64,000 nt of DNA from Promethearchaeota archaeon (GCA_030603385.1 JAUVXW010000010.1:34737-98736); one strand, 5' to 3'. Shown: positions 25,998-36,028, counted from the stretch's first letter. A program made the numbers and translations. The notes: generated by a model not told the origin, from the sequence alone.

Positions 25998-27299
25998 ATG
26001 ATTGAAATGAGTGAAAAAAAGCGATATAAAACTCAAGTAATAAATGATGAAATTTTAGAGAAACTTAGTCTTGAAAATAGATATAAATTCGTAAGAGATA
26101 ATCTAAGAGTAATTTTATCTGACCAACAATATAATTTTCTTGAGCAAGCTCAAAAATTCTGTTTAAATTATGAAACTAAAAATAAGATCACACATGGACC
26201 CGATGAGGATATTTACGATTGGGTTCCTGATTTTGGGAAAGAAGGATATATAACCCGTCAAACTCCATATGAATGTATCGATTTAAATTATGAAGATTTT
26301 GGAATTGCTATAGAATTTATGAGGATACTTGCTCTGGATAATTTCGATCCTCAATTTGCGATGAGTACTGGAGCAACAGTTATTTGTATCAATCCCATTT
26401 ATGCGCATCATGAAAATGTTCCTGATAGACTAGAAGCATTAAAGGAACTCGTCACTGGTCAAGAAGTAGGATGTTTATTAATCACAGAACCGGAAAGAGG
26501 TTCGGATGCAGTACATCAATTAACCACTTGTGAAAAACAAGATGATGGGGGTTTTCTATTAAATGGGGAAAAAATTTTTAATACAAATGCTCCCAAGTCG
26601 AAATGGGCTGTTGCTTACGCCACTGCTGAAGCAAATAATGGAAATCTCATGGCACAGTTTTTAATTAATACAAATTGGGAAAACTGGGAATGTGAACGGG
26701 TGAATATTCCATGGACGCCTAAGCTATTTATAGGAAAGGAATATCTTAAGAATCTAAGAGTTCCAAAAGAATATGTGTTGGGAGAAATTGGAAAAGGAAG
26801 AGAGCATCTATTTGAGGGTTTGATTCCTGAAAGAATAGCAATCGCAGTGAGATGTATAAGTGCTTGCTGGGGGGCATTAGCGCATGCAGTTATTTACGCT
26901 AACATGAGAAGACAATTTGAAAAGGAAATATTACTTTTTCAAGGAGTTGGTTTTTCATTGGCAGATTTATGGGCTAAGACAGCTGGTTTAACTCATGGTG
27001 TTCTAAAGTTCGCAGAAACTTATGATGAAAAACGTGAAAAATATGGAGGAAATCTGCCAGATCCAATAGCTCAATCAATGGTTTCTTCAGCAAGTCAGTA
27101 TAAATATAATTGTGCTAACTTAGCCAAGATAGTATGCTTTGAAACGGCTAATTTGATGGGTGGAGCGGGTGTATGCGATAACACTTTAATGCATGATTAT
27201 ATTGGTGTATCAAGGATATTGGAGGTTGTCGGGGGCACGAAACAAATACAGCAGTTTATTATGTCGAGAAGTTTAAGGAGAATGTTCAAAAACTTATAG
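25998..27299 (+). CDS. acyl-CoA dehydrogenase (paralog 2)
   Basis: A 433-residue close paralog of the enzyme at 22290 (shared GEKIFNTNAPKSKWAVAYAT and WTPKLF...KNLRVPKEYVLG). The FAD motif is CLLITEPERGSDAVHQL. The C-terminal VVGGTKQIQQFIMS again lacks the usual catalytic Glu. ATGs at 25998 and 26007 are possible starts. It is 49 bp downstream of the amidohydrolase, so the three genes may form one pathway unit. Confidence 0.85.
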   Translation: MIEMSEKKRYKTQVINDEILEKLSLENRYKFVRDNLRVILSDQQYNFLEQAQKFCLNYETKNKITHGPDEDIYDWVPDFGKEGYITRQTPYECIDLNYEDFGIAIEFMRILALDNFDPQFAMSTGATVICINPIYAHHENVPDRLEALKELVTGQEVGCLLITEPERGSDAVHQLTTCEKQDDGGFLLNGEKIFNTNAPKSKWAVAYATAEANNGNLMAQFLINTNWENWECERVNIPWTPKLFIGKEYLKNLRVPKEYVLGEIGKGREHLFEGLIPERIAIAVRCISACWGALAHAVIYANMRRQFEKEILLFQGVGFSLADLWAKTAGLTHGVLKFAETYDEKREKYGGNLPDPIAQSMVSSASQYKYNCANLAKIVCFETANLMGGAGVCDNTLMHDYIGVSRILEVVGGTKQIQQFIMSRSLRRMFKNL

Positions 27300-27378
27300 T
27301 CTATCTAATTTTTTCATACTAAAGATATTAAATAAGAAAAGAAAATATAATTTTTATTAATTTTTTAATTTTAACTAC

Positions 27379-27612
27379 TTAATCTTCATCTTCATCTTCA
27401 TCATCTTCTCCCAATAGCGCCTCGATTTTACCTTCTACTTCTTCCACCTTTGCAGAAAGTGATTCAATTTCTGTATAGTTTTCACATTTTTTACATCCAT
27501 CATCCTGAAGGCATATATCTAATGTATCACATTTTTCTTCAAGAGCTTCTATTTTGTCTAATAATTCTTCTTTTTGCACCTCAAGTTGTTCAATACTCAT
27601 TTTTAACACCAA
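27379..27612 (-). CDS. small acidic coiled-coil protein with Cys cluster
   Basis: A 77-residue protein. A heptad-like helix (EVQKEELLDKIEALEEKCDTL) leads to CLQDDGCKKC, which could bind metal or form disulfides, then a second helix and a Glu/Asp tail (LGEDDEDEDED). No family recognised. Two ATGs (27612, 27600) are possible starts. Confidence 0.55.
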   Translation of the reverse strand: MVLKMSIEQLEVQKEELLDKIEALEEKCDTLDICLQDDGCKKCENYTEIESLSAKVEEVEGKIEALLGEDDEDEDED

Positions 27613-27763
27613 ATAATATTAAATAAAATAGGATATGTTAATAAATTTTTATTCTTTAAAAGTTAGAATTTACAGAATACATAAATATACAATAATAAAT
27701 AGAACTTTCGCATAAACTAATATCAATGGGTAAATAAAAAAAACCATTGTGAAATTGTGAAAT

Positions 27764-28429
27764 TTAGGGTGTGTCCATAGATGTCTCTTCTTTTTTTCGA
27801 ATCTTCTTAATTATTTTCTTATAATTTTTAACTGAATTTTTAACTAAATAGTGTGTTTCTTTAGGGATATCCTCATCTTCAATTTCAAGGTCTTGAATTA
27901 TAAAATCTAACCCTAAGGTTAATTTATAGGATTCTTCAAGTTCATTCTTGACAAATGAATCTATTAATGAGGATTTTCCAACGGCAGCAGCACCTACAAG
28001 TAATATTTTGAACCTAAAGTGATTTGAATCAATAACTTCCCCTAACCTTGGTTTGAAATCTAATAATGCAGTTAGAGCTAATCGATAAAACAATTTATTA
28101 ACATTTTTGCTTTTTAATGCCGATGTTTCAATATATTCAAAAAGACTATATTGATTTACCATTTGTATTATTTTTTCACGAGGAAACGTTTCTCCAATGT
28201 CTTTTTTCAAATCATTTTTATTACCCACTAAAATAATTGGGATATTTCCAGACCGTTCGCGTATGTCATCAAAATATTCTTCGATTGAATCAAAAGTATC
28301 AGGGCGAGATAAATCGAAAACTAAACCTACCGCTGCAACTCCACTAAAAAAACCTGTTTTAAAGAACTCAAATCGTTCTTGACCGGCTATATCCCACAGA
28401 CTGAGAGTTAATTTCAAAAGAGATCTCAA
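27764..28429 (-). CDS. circularly permuted Ras-like GTPase (G3-G4-G5-G1-G2)
   Basis: A 221-residue protein. The motif order is G3 WDIAGQE (12-18), G4 NKND (70-73), G5 ETSALK (101-106), then G1 GAAAVGKSS (146-154) and the switch-I Thr (T171) in KLTLGLDF. The protein starts at what would be strand beta-3 and ends shortly after beta-2, with a short linker from the natural last helix to beta-1. Only 41 bp separate it from the upstream gene, leaving no room for a lost G1. It starts on TTG (28429 or 28417). A Lys-rich helix closes it (YKKIIKKIRKKEE). All five motifs look functional. Confidence 0.88.
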   Translation of the reverse strand: MRSLLKLTLSLWDIAGQERFEFFKTGFFSGVAAVGLVFDLSRPDTFDSIEEYFDDIRERSGNIPIILVGNKNDLKKDIGETFPREKIIQMVNQYSLFEYIETSALKSKNVNKLFYRLALTALLDFKPRLGEVIDSNHFRFKILLVGAAAVGKSSLIDSFVKNELEESYKLTLGLDFIIQDLEIEDEDIPKETHYLVKNSVKNYKKIIKKIRKKEETSMDTP

Positions 28430-28470
28430 ATACTTTTGTTAATAATATAAATTAATTTATGTATTTTATA

Positions 28471-29217
28471 TTATTTATTTGAAGTTTTTTCTAAATAAAG
28501 GGGAACTGATGATTCCCAAACTCCGATATATTCGTCTAATAAACAAAAACTTAGATTAAACCCCATAGTTTTGTAAAATTCTTTAAGAGTCTTAAAATTA
28601 AAACTCCACTTATCTCTTTTATGATAGGGATTAATCCCATCATTATCCAGAAAGAGAAAATCAATGATTTTTATGATAGATATTGGTAAAAATTTTCCAA
28701 AATAAATGATAATTTTAAATACTCTATCTCGAGCATTGATTTCTTTTGGCTTTACAGCGTACGGTTCGCATATAATTATTTTACGTGCGGACTCCTTAGC
28801 CATGTTAATTAATTCAACGTGTTTTGGGTAAACATGGTGCAAAACATCAGATATTACAATCACATCGAATTTTTCCCTTAAATAATCTTGAAAATCGAAA
28901 ATGTCTTTTTGTTTTAATACTATTTTTTTTAGTTTTATGTTCCGTTTTTTTAACTCTTTATTCTTAATTCGTTTTAAAAATCGATGATTTAGATCAACAC
29001 CTTCATATTCAATCAAAGGATGCAAGAAACGCATCAAATATCCTGTACCACACGGCAAATCTAAAACTCTTTTTGGGCCTTTACCGATTAGTTTAGCAAT
29101 TGTTAAAAACTTTTTATCTTGGTCATAAAGTCTTCTTGTTATAGCATTATAAAGCCAGCCACTACGATATATTAGGCTTTTAAAACCATTCAAAACTGTT
29201 TTATCTCCTTTAATCAT
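28471..29217 (-). CDS. class I SAM-dependent methyltransferase
   Basis: A 248-residue protein. The Rossmann SAM-binding motif is VLDLPCGTGYLMRFL (residues ~49-63), followed by the acidic ribose contact YEGVDLN and the motif-IV region FDVIVISDVLHHVYP. The substrate is not predictable; the nearest general class is methyltransferase type 11/25. A hydrophobic patch near residue 170 (FGKFLPISIIKIIDFLFL) could be a membrane or lid element. It lies 41 bp upstream of the permuted GTPase on the same strand. Confidence 0.78.
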   Translation of the reverse strand: MIKGDKTVLNGFKSLIYRSGWLYNAITRRLYDQDKKFLTIAKLIGKGPKRVLDLPCGTGYLMRFLHPLIEYEGVDLNHRFLKRIKNKELKKRNIKLKKIVLKQKDIFDFQDYLREKFDVIVISDVLHHVYPKHVELINMAKESARKIIICEPYAVKPKEINARDRVFKIIIYFGKFLPISIIKIIDFLFLDNDGINPYHKRDKWSFNFKTLKEFYKTMGFNLSFCLLDEYIGVWESSVPLYLEKTSNK

Positions 29218-29345
29218 TGAAATATGTGAAAATTCGTCTTGTTAAATCTGAAAAATTAAGAGATTACTATTAAAACATATAAAAGCAATATGTTTTTTAA
29301 AATTTTTAATATTGATTTAAAAATATAAAATTAGATCCGAATGGT

Positions 29346-29852
29346 CTATAGCTTATTTTCTAAGATTTCAAGTATATCATCTTCGAGTGTAGATTCCCAT
29401 TTTGGGTTTTCTACAATAATACCGATAAGGTCATCATTACCATTGAAGAAGTAAAATGTAGGAATTTTCTTTAAATCAAATTTAGGATCAAGAGCTTCTG
29501 GTGGAGAACGCTTTTTATGCCATATAGTTTCCCCTGGTTTATGAAGGGCGTTTACCATTATTCCATATAAAATTCTTAGATCAATATTATTTGATTTTAT
29601 AGTCTTAATATTTTTAATCATCCTTGGTACATTTCTGTTACAATCTGGACACCAATCAGCACCTAATGCTACAATCTTTAATTTCTCGTTCTTTTTCTCT
29701 AATAAATCTTTAATTCTCTCCAATACATCTACTTTTGGTTCATAAGTTTTATAGTTGGATTCGATTTTGTCTCCAAACTCTTTTAAATAATCATCCGGGT
29801 TCATTGAAGGAGAGATAAGATCATTCCATTTTAATTTTGATTTATTGCTCAT
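29346..29852 (-). CDS. thioredoxin-family protein
   Basis: A 168-residue protein. The redox motif WCPDC appears in VALGADWCPDCNRNVP (residues ~60-75), and the cis-Pro loop is KIPTFYFFNG. An ~55-residue helical N-terminal extension precedes the fold. No signal peptide, so it is cytoplasmic. The CPDC motif is unlike standard CGPC thioredoxin and more like a family of thioredoxin-like proteins of uncertain partner. Confidence 0.8.
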   Translation of the reverse strand: MSNKSKLKWNDLISPSMNPDDYLKEFGDKIESNYKTYEPKVDVLERIKDLLEKKNEKLKIVALGADWCPDCNRNVPRMIKNIKTIKSNNIDLRILYGIMVNALHKPGETIWHKKRSPPEALDPKFDLKKIPTFYFFNGNDDLIGIIVENPKWESTLEDDILEILENKL

Positions 29853-29992
29853 ATTTACTAGGAAGTTCTTTTTTTTTAAAAGAATTGCTTTAATGAATCA
29901 TAATTTTTTATGGTTTGATTTAAATTAATATGGTAAATTGGGATCATTAAATATTAAATAAAGAATTAGAGAAGAATTTACATTTATTATGA

Positions 29993-30535
29993 TTATGAAA
30001 TTCTATCCTTTAAGATTAATTTCGTTAACAATTCAAATATCTTATGGACATTCTCTCCTGTTTTTGAGCAGCACTCTATAAAACCATCTGCATTTTTTGA
30101 CTTTGCTACTTCCATTGCTTTTCTTGTTGAAATTTCCTTAAGATGTATTAAATCAGTTTTTCCACCAACAAAGATCATGGGTAAATCATATTCAACTTCT
30201 TTTTCAACAATTTCGAACCAATCATCTACATGAGCCAGTGAGCCATAATTAGTAATATCATACATAAAAATTGCTCCATTAGCTCCCCTGATATAAGAAG
30301 GAAAAAGAAATCTGAACCTTTCTTCGCCAGCAAAATCCCAAATCTGGAGTTTTACATTTTCGCCATTCATTTCAATTGATTTAAGTAAAAAATCTACACC
30401 TAAAGTCATTTGAATATCTTCCTTAAAAAGATTCGTTAAGAATCTATGAGTTAAGGTTGTTTTTCCTGTTTGAGAATCTCCAAATATAACAATCTTAAAA
30501 GTGAAATCAGTTGACAACCCAAATACCTGATTCAA
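29993..30535 (-). CDS. Rab-like small GTPase with altered G3/G4
   Basis: A 180-residue protein. G1 is GDSQTGKT (19-26), the switch-I Thr is T44 in MTLGVDF, G3 is DFAGEE (67-72, Gln61 equivalent replaced by Glu), G4 is GKTD (125-128, Asn replaced by Gly) and G5 is CSK. The Gln and G4 changes predict altered hydrolysis and weaker guanine selectivity. No C-terminal Cys. TTG start at 30535. Confidence 0.85.
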   Translation of the reverse strand: MNQVFGLSTDFTFKIVIFGDSQTGKTTLTHRFLTNLFKEDIQMTLGVDFLLKSIEMNGENVKLQIWDFAGEERFRFLFPSYIRGANGAIFMYDITNYGSLAHVDDWFEIVEKEVEYDLPMIFVGGKTDLIHLKEISTRKAMEVAKSKNADGFIECCSKTGENVHKIFELLTKLILKDRIS

Positions 30536-30714
30536 TACGATTTTGAATTTTAATTAGCCACTTACCTAATAGAATAGGTTAATGCTAATATTAAGTATAA
30601 TATTGTTTTTACTCCTTAAAAATTTAACATTAAATTCAAATTTTAATTTCTGCTAAAAATTATCATGAAAATAAATAGATCTTGATGAATACTGGTGAAA
30701 CCTTTTAATTGTTC

Positions 30715-33039
30715 TCAAATTCCATCAATAAGCTTATCTAATAGAAACAAGGCACCAGCTTTGTCTAAAGGGTCATTTGAATTTCCGCATTTTGGTGACA
30801 TTATACAGGCAGGGCATCCATTCTTAGTACTACAATTACAAGAATTAATTAATTTAAATGCCGTTTTCATTAATTCATTAAGATTAAAATATAACATCTC
30901 TGATATACCAATACCCCCTCTATAAGCATCATAGATGTAAATTATTGGTTGTTGCTTGACAGGATCGAAATCTATTGAAACGCCTCCCAAATCCCATCGA
31001 GAAATCTGAGCTAAAGCTGGTGACATCGCAATCATAGCATGTTCTATAGCATGGATAGTACCTCCAAGGTCATAGTCTGCCAGTTCCAATTCTTTCTGAT
31101 ATTCAAAAGGTATAGTAAACCATAAAGCCATTGACTCAAATGTGATGATCGGGATATCCTCCAATGGATGTCTCGAGCGTATATCTTGAGTAAATGTATC
31201 AATTACTTTATAGGAATAATATTCATGTTCTACTTTTACATTTCCAAAATAAGATTCTATTTTATTATTTAATCCGCCTTTATTTTGGTATAATATATCG
31301 AGAGGGGTAATATCTGTATGTTTTAAAGATTGAGTATAAAAATCCACGTTTGATTTAGAAAGATATACCATTTTCTCCTCTAAATCAAGCTCATCTACAA
31401 TATATGATTCAGCTTCGTAAAGATATACCGCACCTGGATGTAAATCTCGAAATACAAAACTTTCATCCTCGACAGTTAAGAGTTCTTTATTTGAGCCTGA
31501 TCTTAATATAACCTTATAACTTCTCGCTGAAAGATTATTTAACCCATATTTTTCATTTGGAAAGAAGTCGCTATTCCAATAATAACGATCTCCTCTTTTC
31601 ATGAGTAAAGATTCTGAAACCAAATCTTCCAAACATTCTATAAATAATTCTTTATCAAAAACGCCAAATTTCTCATACTCATCAATCTTAATAGGGATTT
31701 CTTTTGAAGCACAGCATAAATGGTTTTTTATAATATATTTATTATTTAAAGTAATGAGAATTTCTTCTTGGATAGGACCAAATAACTGATCAGGATTATG
31801 GACATAAAATAAATCTAATGGATCAGGCATTGGAATAAGAGTGGAAATAGAGAGATCAGTTCCTCTACCAGAGCGCCCTATCTGTTGTTTGAAACTTGAG
31901 ATCGTTCCTGGAAATCCAGAACTTATCGTAGCATCTAAAGAGCCTATATCAATTCCTAATTCAAGAGCATTAGTAGAACTTATGCCTAAAATCTTTTTAT
32001 TTTTAAAATCTCGCTCTATTTCTCTCCTTTTAGATTTACTAATTCCAGCCCGATAACTAAAAATTTTATCTTTTAAAACTGGAATAGCAGCTCTTGTCCA
32101 TATTGTTTGTAATTCAGCCATTTTTCTTGATAATGTAAAGGTTAATGTTTGTATTCCATCCTTGAATTTCAAATGACTGAGAAAAAGATTTTTAGTTTCT
32201 TGGTGCGGTGAACGATATTTTTTTGAAATTTCGTCATATGGCAAATCCCATAAGATTACTTTTTTAGTTCCTGATGGAGAATCATCTCTATCTACCACTT
32301 CAAACGTTTCTCCTATCAAACTCTCGCAAAATTTTTTAGGATTATGAATTGTAGCACTAGATAAGATCCATTGAGGTTTTAAATTGTAAGTCTCCAACAT
32401 TCTTTTTAATCTTCTAAGTAAAAAGGCGAAGTTTGAGCCAAAAATTCCTCTATAAGTATGGATTTCATCTAAAACAATATATTTAAGATTTTGACAAATT
32501 CTCCTCCATTTTTGTTTAAACCAAGGTAAATAGAAATGAAGTCCATAAGGATTTGTTATTATAATATTAGCATTATTTAATATGAATCTTTTTTCATTAG
32601 GTTCCACATCTCCATCATAAACTCCAATTCTGTTCTGCTTTATATTTGTTCCAGAAAAAAGTTGAGATAAGACCGTAAATTGATCTCTCGCTAAGGCTTT
32701 AGTTGGGAAGATATAAATTGCAGTTGTTTTTGGCTCTTCTAGGATTGATTGTAATACGGGAAGATTATAACAAAGAGATTTTCCAGAAGCGGTAGAAGTT
32801 GCAATAACTACATTCTTGCCATTTTGGATCAAGTTTATTGCTTCTGTTTGGTGTTGCCATAGTTTTATATTGGAATTATCTAACCAGCGTTGAAGACGTT
32901 TTCTTAGTGGTTTTTCTAAGTCACCAAATTGAGCTTTGCATCCTGGGATATGTTCGATGTGGTATATTTGGTCACGATAATAATCTTGAGACTTAAGAAA
33001 ACGTAAAAACTCTTTAAAATCAACCATAAATAGCTTCAA
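30715..33039 (-). CDS. DEAD/DEAH helicase with DUF1998 domain (MrfA/YprA type)
   Basis: At 774 residues, motif I is IATSTASGKSLCYNLP, motif II is DEIHTYRG, and the helicase-C motifs include SSTNALELGIDIGSLD and QQIGRSGRG. A C-terminal DUF1998 module has a four-Cys cluster (CNCSTKNGCPACIMSPKCGN). Bacterial MrfA and the related fungal Hrq1 act in DNA-crosslink or mitomycin repair with 3'-5' unwinding. That role is inferred. The domain order and length match the family well. Confidence 0.87.
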   Translation of the reverse strand: MKLFMVDFKEFLRFLKSQDYYRDQIYHIEHIPGCKAQFGDLEKPLRKRLQRWLDNSNIKLWQHQTEAINLIQNGKNVVIATSTASGKSLCYNLPVLQSILEEPKTTAIYIFPTKALARDQFTVLSQLFSGTNIKQNRIGVYDGDVEPNEKRFILNNANIIITNPYGLHFYLPWFKQKWRRICQNLKYIVLDEIHTYRGIFGSNFAFLLRRLKRMLETYNLKPQWILSSATIHNPKKFCESLIGETFEVVDRDDSPSGTKKVILWDLPYDEISKKYRSPHQETKNLFLSHLKFKDGIQTLTFTLSRKMAELQTIWTRAAIPVLKDKIFSYRAGISKSKRREIERDFKNKKILGISSTNALELGIDIGSLDATISSGFPGTISSFKQQIGRSGRGTDLSISTLIPMPDPLDLFYVHNPDQLFGPIQEEILITLNNKYIIKNHLCCASKEIPIKIDEYEKFGVFDKELFIECLEDLVSESLLMKRGDRYYWNSDFFPNEKYGLNNLSARSYKVILRSGSNKELLTVEDESFVFRDLHPGAVYLYEAESYIVDELDLEEKMVYLSKSNVDFYTQSLKHTDITPLDILYQNKGGLNNKIESYFGNVKVEHEYYSYKVIDTFTQDIRSRHPLEDIPIITFESMALWFTIPFEYQKELELADYDLGGTIHAIEHAMIAMSPALAQISRWDLGGVSIDFDPVKQQPIIYIYDAYRGGIGISEMLYFNLNELMKTAFKLINSCNCSTKNGCPACIMSPKCGNSNDPLDKAGALFLLDKLIDGI

Positions 33040-33125
33040 TATTTATAATGAACAATCTCAATTAAAAATATCAAAGGGAATTGATTTAATTATTTATCTA
33101 ATTTTTTAATTAATTCCGAGACAGA

Positions 33126-34604
33126 TTATTTTAACTTATTTAAGGCTTTAAGTTTCCTTCCATATTCATAAAGGGCCATAAAGGATTTAGCGGCTCTTCG
33201 AACGGAGGGATAAACAATAAAATTATCTTTAAGGAGTTTATTCCTATATCTTTCATTAGATTTGCTTGGATATTGAGGGAGAATTAACATAAAAATTTTA
33301 CATAGTGATTCTGTATAATCCCTAATTCTCAAGAGGTTGTTATAATATTCGCTACGATGATCATCTTCGAACTCATCCCCCCACGAATCAGTTTCGATAA
33401 TGACTAAATCAATATTTGCTGAAATAGCGATCTTGGCAACTTCAAAATATTTTTGACTAGATGAGATCCATGGCATATCTAAGGGATTTTTTAAGCTTCC
33501 TATTTTAATCGGATAAATTTGTCTCAATTTGTTTAATGTTTCACCTTCAAAATAAGGCACATTCAATCCTAATTCTGTTAAAATATTTGTATGAATAATA
33601 CCAAAACCTCCTGACCACAGGATTAACAGAGAGTTTTTCCCAGTTGGATATTGAATATTTTTTAATGGTGTTCCTAATTTCTTAAACCTATCAATATATC
33701 TGTTAAAAAGGTAAAGGTAATCAATCATATCATCCATTGAAGTCGGTATGTCAACGATTGGAGTTTGTTTAACTATTGCATTCCAAATCTTTTTATTTGA
33801 GCCAATTGATCCCGTATGTGTTAAAATTGCTGTTTGCGATCTTTTAGTTTTCCCCCCGTTCATAAATAACACCGGTTTTTTCATGTTTTTTAACACTTGG
33901 AAGAACTTTCTCCCTTCATTAGGATGGTGTTTCGAAAAGCCCTCGAAATATACACCAATGATATCAGTATCGATATCATTATCATAATATTGTAGAAATT
34001 CAGATATTTGTAAATCTATACAATTTCCAACACTAGCCCCTTTTGAATAACTTAAATTATAACGACTTGCCCCAATCCTAATCGTTTGAGAATGCAGATC
34101 CCCAGATTGAAAAACAAATGCAATATTTCCCGGTTCAGTAGGAAGAAATGGTTCATAAGCTAAGTGTCCATTAGGTGAATAAACACCCATGCAGTTTGGA
34201 CCTATTGCTCGAATATGGTTATTATCATCATTTAAGATTTCTACAATTTCTTTTTCAATTTGCTTGCCAACATTGTCAGATTCTCCCAATCCTGCTGTAA
34301 ATATATGAATTGTGTTAATTTTTATTTGCTTAATCACCATTTTTAAACTCTCAAGAATCTTATCTCTTCCTACTGCTAAAATAAGAAGGTCAATTTCTTC
34401 TTCAGGGATTTCTTTAAGAGATTTAAAGCATTTTAGACCATTTACCTCTTCTTTTTCAGGATTAATCAAATATAATTTATCTGTATTAAACTTTTGTTCC
34501 TTAAAACCCATGAAAAAATAATCTAATTTTTCACTCGCTTTATATACAGCTACGGTGCGAGGATTAAATAAAAAATCCAAATAGTTAGTAGTATCTGTAG
34601 TCAT
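33126..34604 (-). CDS. ADP-forming acyl-CoA synthetase alpha-like protein
   Basis: A 492-residue protein with a CoA-binding Rossmann domain at the start (FNPRTVAVYKASEK), then succinyl-CoA-ligase-like domains with IRAIGPNCMGVYSPNG, FVFQSGDLHSQ, GASVGNCIDLQ and TKRSQTAILTHTGSIGS. These are the alpha-domain motifs of NDP-forming acetyl/acyl-CoA synthetases. The ATP-grasp (beta) half is absent here and next door, so a partner must be encoded elsewhere. It would conserve energy by converting acyl-CoA to acid plus ATP. Confidence 0.8.
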   Translation of the reverse strand: MTTDTTNYLDFLFNPRTVAVYKASEKLDYFFMGFKEQKFNTDKLYLINPEKEEVNGLKCFKSLKEIPEEEIDLLILAVGRDKILESLKMVIKQIKINTIHIFTAGLGESDNVGKQIEKEIVEILNDDNNHIRAIGPNCMGVYSPNGHLAYEPFLPTEPGNIAFVFQSGDLHSQTIRIGASRYNLSYSKGASVGNCIDLQISEFLQYYDNDIDTDIIGVYFEGFSKHHPNEGRKFFQVLKNMKKPVLFMNGGKTKRSQTAILTHTGSIGSNKKIWNAIVKQTPIVDIPTSMDDMIDYLYLFNRYIDRFKKLGTPLKNIQYPTGKNSLLILWSGGFGIIHTNILTELGLNVPYFEGETLNKLRQIYPIKIGSLKNPLDMPWISSSQKYFEVAKIAISANIDLVIIETDSWGDEFEDDHRSEYYNNLLRIRDYTESLCKIFMLILPQYPSKSNERYRNKLLKDNFIVYPSVRRAAKSFMALYEYGRKLKALNKLK

Positions 34605-34859
34605 TTGAAATTTCCTAAGTTTTTCCTTTAAAAGAAAGTCATAGTAATTATTTCTATAACTTTGAAAACTGGTAATATAGAATTGTAAAATTAATGATTA
34701 TCTTTAGCTTTTATGTTTATTTTAAAAAGCAAAGTAAGTCTATGACAATAATCTACTTAATAGTGAATTATTCACAAAACATATCACATTCTTCATATAA
34801 CAATTTTTTTTATTGTTTAACATCAAATTTAAATAAACAAAATAACTTTAGAAGTACAT

Positions 34860-35867
34860 ATGTCTGATTCTGATTGGAGTAAAATTGATTTCCAACAATT
34901 TATCAATGAATATGGTAATGAGATTTTAGTCTATAAGGCTCCTATAATCCTCTATCCAAAGAAGGATAAAGAACATGAAGCTTATAACTCTTTAATAGCT
35001 TTCTTCTTCATAGCAGGGGGTGCACTTATATACATAGCCGTATCTTACTTTTTAGCTCCTATTTACTTTAACCTTCTATTTTTCATAATTATAATTGTAA
35101 TCGCAACTATTATTGATGTTCTCTTAATTATTAATTACCTTAAAACAAATGTATATATCAAACCATTAGAATGTTGGCTTGAAATATATAGGGGAAAGTC
35201 AGAAAATAATTATGTATTTTATTGTTTTACATATTATCCAATATTTTCTGGCAAGTGTCATCCAAATGCAGCAAAAAATGTAATATATAAACTGTACCAA
35301 GAACAAGTGTTAAAAAGTAAAATTGATATCTCTCAAATTGAAGTCTACATGAAATTAAATCCACAGATAAAAAAGATTCAAGAGGATGTTGGTTTCTTTT
35401 TTCAATATGGTGAGGGAAATTCATTTAAAGACGAAAATATAGATCGAGCATCATGGAAATTTTTCCCATTTCAGAAGTCAGAAAATGATAACTTTTTTGC
35501 AGTGGCAAACTGGGAACATCAATTTGAATGGCGCGATGATCTTGAATATGATTTTGATAAATTGCATGAATATGCCCCTTGGATAATTCAAAGATGGAAT
35601 AAATTTAATTTAAAACCGTTAACAGACGATTTCAAGAATAACCTAAGCTGGGATTTAAGAAATATTGTTTCAATACCAAAGTTAAAACCATGGGATGGAG
35701 ATTTAGAGCACCAAACATATCAAAATCCTAAAGCTTATAGAGAGGAATCACTGATCAATGAAGCAATTGGGAACGTTATTGGTCATGAAAATGACTTAAA
35801 AAGAATTAAAGACATCAAAGATAAACTTTTATCAATCAAATCTTATTTTAGGGATTTAAGTTCTTAA
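34860..35867 (+). CDS. membrane protein with large cytoplasmic domain, unknown
   Basis: A 335-residue protein with two transmembrane helices at ~45-70 and ~75-100 near the N-terminus, then ~230 soluble residues rich in Trp, Tyr and Phe (WEHQFEWRDDLEYDF, YAPWIIQRWNKFNLKP). No family recognised. The aromatic-rich domain is a beta-like fold by appearance only. Confidence 0.55.
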   Translation: MSDSDWSKIDFQQFINEYGNEILVYKAPIILYPKKDKEHEAYNSLIAFFFIAGGALIYIAVSYFLAPIYFNLLFFIIIIVIATIIDVLLIINYLKTNVYIKPLECWLEIYRGKSENNYVFYCFTYYPIFSGKCHPNAAKNVIYKLYQEQVLKSKIDISQIEVYMKLNPQIKKIQEDVGFFFQYGEGNSFKDENIDRASWKFFPFQKSENDNFFAVANWEHQFEWRDDLEYDFDKLHEYAPWIIQRWNKFNLKPLTDDFKNNLSWDLRNIVSIPKLKPWDGDLEHQTYQNPKAYREESLINEAIGNVIGHENDLKRIKDIKDKLLSIKSYFRDLSS

Positions 35868-36028
35868 TTCCTTAATGATTTTAGTATAAATCGACTACTA
35901 GCTAATATAAATAGACAGATAATTATATTATTAATAATTTCAATATAAAAACTTAATAAGCGTAGATTGTTAGATATAAGAAACTTAATATAAATTTCAC
36001 GAAAGTAAGAAAAGAGGTAAGTTAGAAA

